A DNA stretch of 64,000 bases from Cohnella caldifontis (GTDB lineage Bacteria > Bacillota > Bacilli > Paenibacillales > Paenibacillaceae). The position numbers and the translations under genes were made by a program. The stretch covers positions 84,187-148,186 of the forward strand of contig NZ_JAQZSJ010000012.1 in the NCBI RefSeq assembly GCF_029360585.1, written 5' to 3'. Below are positions 60,868 to 64,000 of the stretch, in pieces (within the stretch, counting starts at the first letter, position 1; each line of letters begins with the position of its first letter). The notes below the pieces were generated by a model. It saw only the letters and a program-made list of their open reading frames with translations, searched no databases and was not told the origin of the DNA.

Positions 60868-62043
60868 ATGAAAACGGCGCCGTTCAAGGGGCTTCTTCAC
60901 GCGGATATGCTTCTGCACACCGTCATTTTGTTTTTGGTGGAATTCGTAAGGGGCGCCGTTCAGATCAGTTTTCTTTCCTTGTATGGGACCCGTCACCTCG
61001 GACTCGACCTGGACGTGATCGGCGCCGCGATTACGGCCAGCTTTCTGACGGACGCGATCGTGAAGTTGGCCATCGGATATTTGCTCGACCGATTCGCGGT
61101 ACGCACCGTCGTTTCCGCCAGCATTCTGCTCTGCGCCGCCGGCATCTTGTTGATCGGCTTCGCGGACGTGCCTTGGCTGTTCATTACGGCAGCCGCGTTG
61201 TTCGGCTTCGGACTGTCGCCGATCTGGATCGTATGCCTCACGCGCATCCGGGAAGAGAGCCGCGGCGTCCAGATGGGCTTTTTGTACACGATCTGGCTGG
61301 CCGGCATGGGCACCGGTCCCGTGGTCGTCAACCTGGTGCTGGACGTCAGCCTGTCCGCCGCGTTCTGGACGCTCGCCATCGTGGCGCTGGCCGGCTGGCT
61401 GCTTTCCCTGCTTCTGGCGGGGGGCAGGGAAATCCATATCGACCGGGTTCCGTTTCTTCGCCAAATCTCTATCCTCGGCGCAAGGCTTCGGGAGATGAAG
61501 ATACTGCTGCCCGGCATGGTGCTTCAGACGCTCGGGGCCGGCATGCTGCTGCCGATTCTGCCCACCTTCGCTTCGAAAAATCTGGGGATGACCTCCACCC
61601 ACTACTCGGTACTCCTGACTTTGGGCGGCGTATTTACGGTCATCGGGTTGATTCCGATGGGAAAGCTTTCGGACCATTTCGGAAAAAAATGGTTTCTCGT
61701 GACCGGCTTCCTGTTGTTCGGCATCGTGCTCAACCTGCTCACGTTCCAGCCGTCGTATGGCCTGGCCTTGATCTGGGCGATCTTGCTCGGTCTTTCCTAC
61801 GCGGCGGTGCTTCCCGCATGGAACGCGCTGCTGGCGGCTTATGTTCCGCCCGGACAGCAAGGACTGGGTTGGGGCGTGTTTTCGACGGTGGAAGGTTTGG
61901 GCGCGATGGTCGGCCCGTATGTCGGCGGAGTTCTGGCGACTTCGCTCGGCGAGGCCTGGGTCGTCGGCTTGGCGGGGTTACTGTTCGTGCTGATCAGCTT
62001 GTTTTACGTGTTTTTTCCGTTTCGAACCTTTCGCGGGGAGTAA
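60868..62043 (+). CDS. Major facilitator superfamily transporter (drug-efflux type)
   Basis: This 391-residue protein has 12 predicted helices and the MFS motif between helices 2 and 3 (GYLLDRFAVRTVV), with its repeat in the second half (GKLSDHFGKKWFLV). Size and layout fit the multidrug-exporter group. AAAGGAGG lies about seven bases before the ATG. It leads a plus-strand run of small membrane and soluble protein genes. Confidence 0.9.
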   Translation: MKTAPFKGLLHADMLLHTVILFLVEFVRGAVQISFLSLYGTRHLGLDLDVIGAAITASFLTDAIVKLAIGYLLDRFAVRTVVSASILLCAAGILLIGFADVPWLFITAAALFGFGLSPIWIVCLTRIREESRGVQMGFLYTIWLAGMGTGPVVVNLVLDVSLSAAFWTLAIVALAGWLLSLLLAGGREIHIDRVPFLRQISILGARLREMKILLPGMVLQTLGAGMLLPILPTFASKNLGMTSTHYSVLLTLGGVFTVIGLIPMGKLSDHFGKKWFLVTGFLLFGIVLNLLTFQPSYGLALIWAILLGLSYAAVLPAWNALLAAYVPPGQQGLGWGVFSTVEGLGAMVGPYVGGVLATSLGEAWVVGLAGLLFVLISLFYVFFPFRTFRGE

Positions 62044-62101
62044 AGGCGGGCTTCGAACTCCGGCGTGGCAGCCGGCGGCCGAAGCCGAAGGAGATTGATT
62101 C

Positions 62102-62737
62102 ATGGGAATCGGGGAATGGCTGGCGCTCCATTGGTTGAATGTGGAGACGGCCTTGAAAGACTGGAAAACGGAAGACATCCAGACGCTGCTGGACCGGTAT
62201 TCGGCGCTGGGGCCCTTGCCGGGGATTCTCCTTCCGCTGCTGGAGGCGCTGCTGCCTTTTCTGCCTCTGGTCGTGTTCGTGATCGCCAACGCATCGGCCT
62301 ACGGGTTGTGGGCCGGTTTTCTGTATTCCTGGATCGGCGTGTGCCTCGGCGCCATGCTGGTGTTCCTGCTTGCCAGATGGATCGGGCGGCGGTACGGAGC
62401 GCGGATCCGGAAACGCTATCCCAAAACGGAACGGTTCTTCACCTGGATGGAGCGCAAAGGATTCACGCCGATTTTTCTGCTCTCGTGTTTTCCGTTTTCC
62501 CCTTCGGTGCTCGTCAATGTCTCCGCCGGCGTGTCCAACATGCCGCTTCATTCCTTCCTGACGGCGATCGTACTCGGCAAGGCGGTCATGATTTTCACGC
62601 TGTCCTTTCTGGGCTCGGACCTGCAGGCCATGATCGATCAGCCCTGGAGGCTGATTGCGGCGGTCGCGGTCCTGGTCGTGATGTGGTTCGGCGGCAAAAA
62701 GCTGGAGTCCCGATTCGAAACGAAAGACCGGGCATAA
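62102..62737 (+). CDS. TVP38/TMEM64 (VTT/SNARE-associated) family membrane protein
   Basis: This 211-residue protein has about five hydrophobic segments. It shows the VTT-domain pattern (LLEALLPFLPLVVFVIANASAYG, YSWIGVCLGAMLVFLLARWIG, PFSPSVLVNVSAGVSNMP). Related bacterial proteins act in lipid scrambling or undecaprenyl-phosphate recycling. The function of this member is not established. It follows the MFS gene by 58 bp and precedes the zinc-ribbon gene by 13 bp. Confidence 0.88.
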   Translation: MGIGEWLALHWLNVETALKDWKTEDIQTLLDRYSALGPLPGILLPLLEALLPFLPLVVFVIANASAYGLWAGFLYSWIGVCLGAMLVFLLARWIGRRYGARIRKRYPKTERFFTWMERKGFTPIFLLSCFPFSPSVLVNVSAGVSNMPLHSFLTAIVLGKAVMIFTLSFLGSDLQAMIDQPWRLIAAVAVLVVMWFGGKKLESRFETKDRA

Positions 62738-62750
62738 AGGGGGCGGGAAA

Positions 62751-63083
62751 ATGTCGGCTGTGTCCTGGTGGGGGTACGGCATCGCGGTAACGGTGCTGGT
62801 GCTGCTGCTTGCCGGGTTGGTGGTCCTGGTCCGGATTATCTCCGGCGACTCGGAAAAATACGAGGAACTGAAAGCCATGCTGGACCCGCTGTTCCATGCG
62901 CCGGCTTTCCTGCGTCCCGGAGAAGAAGCTCGAGGGGATTCGAAGAAACGGGACGAAACGGCGGCCGTTGCTTCGCAAGAGAAAATTGAGCCGTTCGAGG
63001 AAAAATGCCCCGGATGCGGGGAAACGGTCACGCATGTGAATGCCGAATGTCCGTCTTGCGGGCTCCGTTTGATGGATGGATAG
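62751..63083 (+). CDS. Membrane-anchored zinc-ribbon protein
   Basis: This 110-residue protein has one N-terminal transmembrane helix (GYGIAVTVLVLLLAGLVVLV), a charged linker and a C-terminal zinc ribbon with two CxxC pairs (CPGCG and CPSCG, 13 residues between). Orientation suggests the ribbon is cytoplasmic. The gene lies 13 bp after the TVP38-family gene and is probably co-transcribed with it. Function unknown. Confidence 0.85.
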   Translation: MSAVSWWGYGIAVTVLVLLLAGLVVLVRIISGDSEKYEELKAMLDPLFHAPAFLRPGEEARGDSKKRDETAAVASQEKIEPFEEKCPGCGETVTHVNAECPSCGLRLMDG

Positions 63084-63156
63084 GTCGTTCGCAGGCATAA
63101 CCGTTCCGCGCCCGAGGAACCCTAATCGGGCATCCTGATGACAGGAGGAGACGGCG

Positions 63157-63300
63157 ATGTCCGGAGAACGTCCTTCCGCCGGCCAGGAGGAGGCCAGCCG
63201 GGCCCAGGCCCGTGCCGACCGTACCGGCCAAGGCAAAGAGAAAGCGAGCCGCATGCAGTCGAAGGCGGATCGAGCCGCTTATCCCAAACATGGTTTATAA
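63157..63300 (+). CDS. 47-residue basic hydrophilic protein, unknown
   Basis: This short gene encodes MSGERPSAGQEEASRAQARA followed by a Lys/Arg/Ala-rich tail ending YPKHGL. GGAGGAG lies seven bases before the ATG, and the next gene starts 18 bp after the stop, so translation is likely. The composition (no hydrophobic core, many Ala, Arg, Gln) suggests a disordered or DNA-associated spore protein, but no family motif is recognised. Confidence 0.7.
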   Translation: MSGERPSAGQEEASRAQARADRTGQGKEKASRMQSKADRAAYPKHGL

Positions 63301-63318
63301 CCGGGAGGTGGCCGCATC

Positions 63319-63606
63319 GTGAGCGACGAAAGCAGCTATGAGATGGATCCGATTTCCGGCGAACGAGTGGAAGTGGACGGCACCTACCAGAACGAATGGG
63401 GCCGGGAAGTCGAGCTGAACCGGGGCCAGACGTTCCCGGCCGATCCGGCGCTCGGCACCACGGGATGGCGGCTCATCGAATACAGCTTCGAGAACCACCA
63501 CGACGGGCGCACCGATCCCCGGCTCGTGTCGAAGAAAGACGAGATCGAGCGGCAGCGCGGCAAAATCACGCACCCGAGGCGCCATTTGGTCCGCAAGGAC
63601 CGATAA
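63319..63606 (+). CDS. Small soluble protein (YjzC-like), unknown function
   Basis: This 95-residue protein starts at the GTG at 63319, with GGGAGGT nine bases upstream. Its core, DGTYQNEWGREVELNRGQTF followed by PADPALGTTGWRLIEY, resembles small Bacillus proteins of the YjzC type (the resemblance is weak). The tail is basic. It is the last gene before a strong terminator. Confidence 0.7.
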   Translation: MSDESSYEMDPISGERVEVDGTYQNEWGREVELNRGQTFPADPALGTTGWRLIEYSFENHHDGRTDPRLVSKKDEIERQRGKITHPRRHLVRKDR

Positions 63607-63608
63607 CG

Positions 63609-63651
63609 CGTAAAACCGCCAGGACCATAATGGTTCCCTGGCGGTTTTACG
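63609..63651 (+). terminator. Terminator after the last plus-strand gene
   Basis: Perfect 15-bp stem CGTAAAACCGCCAGG/CCTGGCGGTTTTACG (63609-63623, 63637-63651). Confidence 0.85.
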
Positions 63652-63719
63652 TATTATCGGTCGGTCCCCGCGTTGCCGCTGGACGCGCCGTCAATGCAGA
63701 CGCTAGCACCCCAATCGAG

Positions 63720-64000
63720 GGTAGTTGTGTAACTTTTTACATAACTTCGTCGCTGGACCTACCATTCGAGCGAGTTGTGTAACTTTCTTACATAACTCCG
63801 TCGCTGGACCTACCATTCGAGCGAGTTGTGTAACTTTTTTACATAACTTCGTCGCTGGACCCACCATTCGAGCGAGTTGTGTAACTTTCTTACATTACTC
63901 CGCCGCTGGACCCACCATTCGAGCGAGTTGTGTAACTTTCTTACATAACTCCGTCCCTGGGATCCTCGATCAAGCGTAGTTGTGTAACTTTTTTCACTGG
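63720..64000. repeat. ~51-bp minisatellite, about 5.5 units, running to the window edge
   Basis: Units read GAGTTGTGTAACTTTCTTAC, then ATAACTCCGTCGCTGGACC, then TACCATTCGAGC, with little variation until the last unit diverges. GTTGTGTAA and TTACATAAC can form a hairpin with one G-T pair within every unit. A plus-strand frame reads a 17-residue repeat (SCVTFLHNSVAGPTIRA) but is probably not a gene. The array is cut by the window end. The 113 bp between the last gene and the array hold only the terminator. Confidence 0.93.

Noticed and set aside
63720..64000. CRISPR array or secreted repeat protein (17-residue repeat frame)
   Set aside because: No spacers; the frame has no ribosome site or signal peptide, and the same 51-bp period occurs in unrelated non-coding arrays.

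Overview
The window looks like chromosomal DNA from a GC-rich, spore-forming Firmicute of the Paenibacillaceae (Paenibacillus/Cohnella type). The evidence is several ATPase-less CUT1 sugar ABC importers, one with a YesM/YesN two-component system, a T-box leader in front of ilvA, a caa3-type ctaCDEFG cluster, YhcN-, YpmS- and YozB-type proteins, strong AGGAGG ribosome sites with many GTG/TTG starts, and intergenic minisatellites. The genus is an inference. I saw no rRNA, tRNA, CRISPR array, phage or intact insertion sequence.

Layout. 1-8.1 kb (minus): YesM kinase and YesN regulator, then a sugar ABC importer with two binding proteins, the second cut by the window edge. 8.2-12.6 kb (minus): a YtrA-type GntR regulator with two ABC ATPases and two membrane proteins, behind a strong promoter with a palindromic operator. 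12.7-15.3 kb (plus): a CAP/SLH surface protein and an RluA-type pseudouridine synthase. 15.9-19.6 kb (minus): an AglEFG-like importer next to a decayed LacI-type regulator. 20.1-23.4 kb (minus): a soluble-type sugar dehydrogenase lipoprotein and a 5'-truncated coiled-coil/Cadherin-like protein.

23.7-40.7 kb (minus) is the most distinctive region. It is a catabolic locus with an LplBC-like importer, a four-carbon acid sugar kinase, PdxA2, two BNR/sialidase-fold proteins without signal peptides, a NanA/DapA-type aldolase, YhcH, an Ldh2-type reductase, a D-hydroxyacid dehydrogenase, an MFS carrier and an embedded TerC protein. Upstream sit an iron alcohol dehydrogenase and a PrpR-like regulator whose AAA+ domain has lost its key motifs. 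A 17-bp near-palindrome recurs in both promoter regions, so the whole locus is probably one regulon for an imported acidic sugar or sialoside-like compound.

41.8-47.3 kb (minus): yozB, ctaG and ctaFEDC, with ResD-like boxes upstream of ctaC. 47.7-51.4 kb: a YhcN-like lipoprotein, a large minisatellite, a His-rich TIGR03943 protein with its permease, and a small protein. 51.6-56.7 kb (minus): a fadNAE-like operon plus an FHA protein. FadN lacks its dehydrogenase half, and both the hydratase and the thiolase lack catalytic residues, while the acyl-CoA dehydrogenase looks intact. 56.8-63.6 kb: ypmS, a T-box with ilvA, a CBO0543-like membrane protein, an aldo/keto reductase, an MFS carrier, a TVP38-family protein and small proteins.

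Three tandem arrays of unrelated sequence (41.2, 48.5 and 63.7 kb) share a unit of about 51 bp. A pair of ~184-bp MITE-like elements lies at 15.5 and 41.5 kb.
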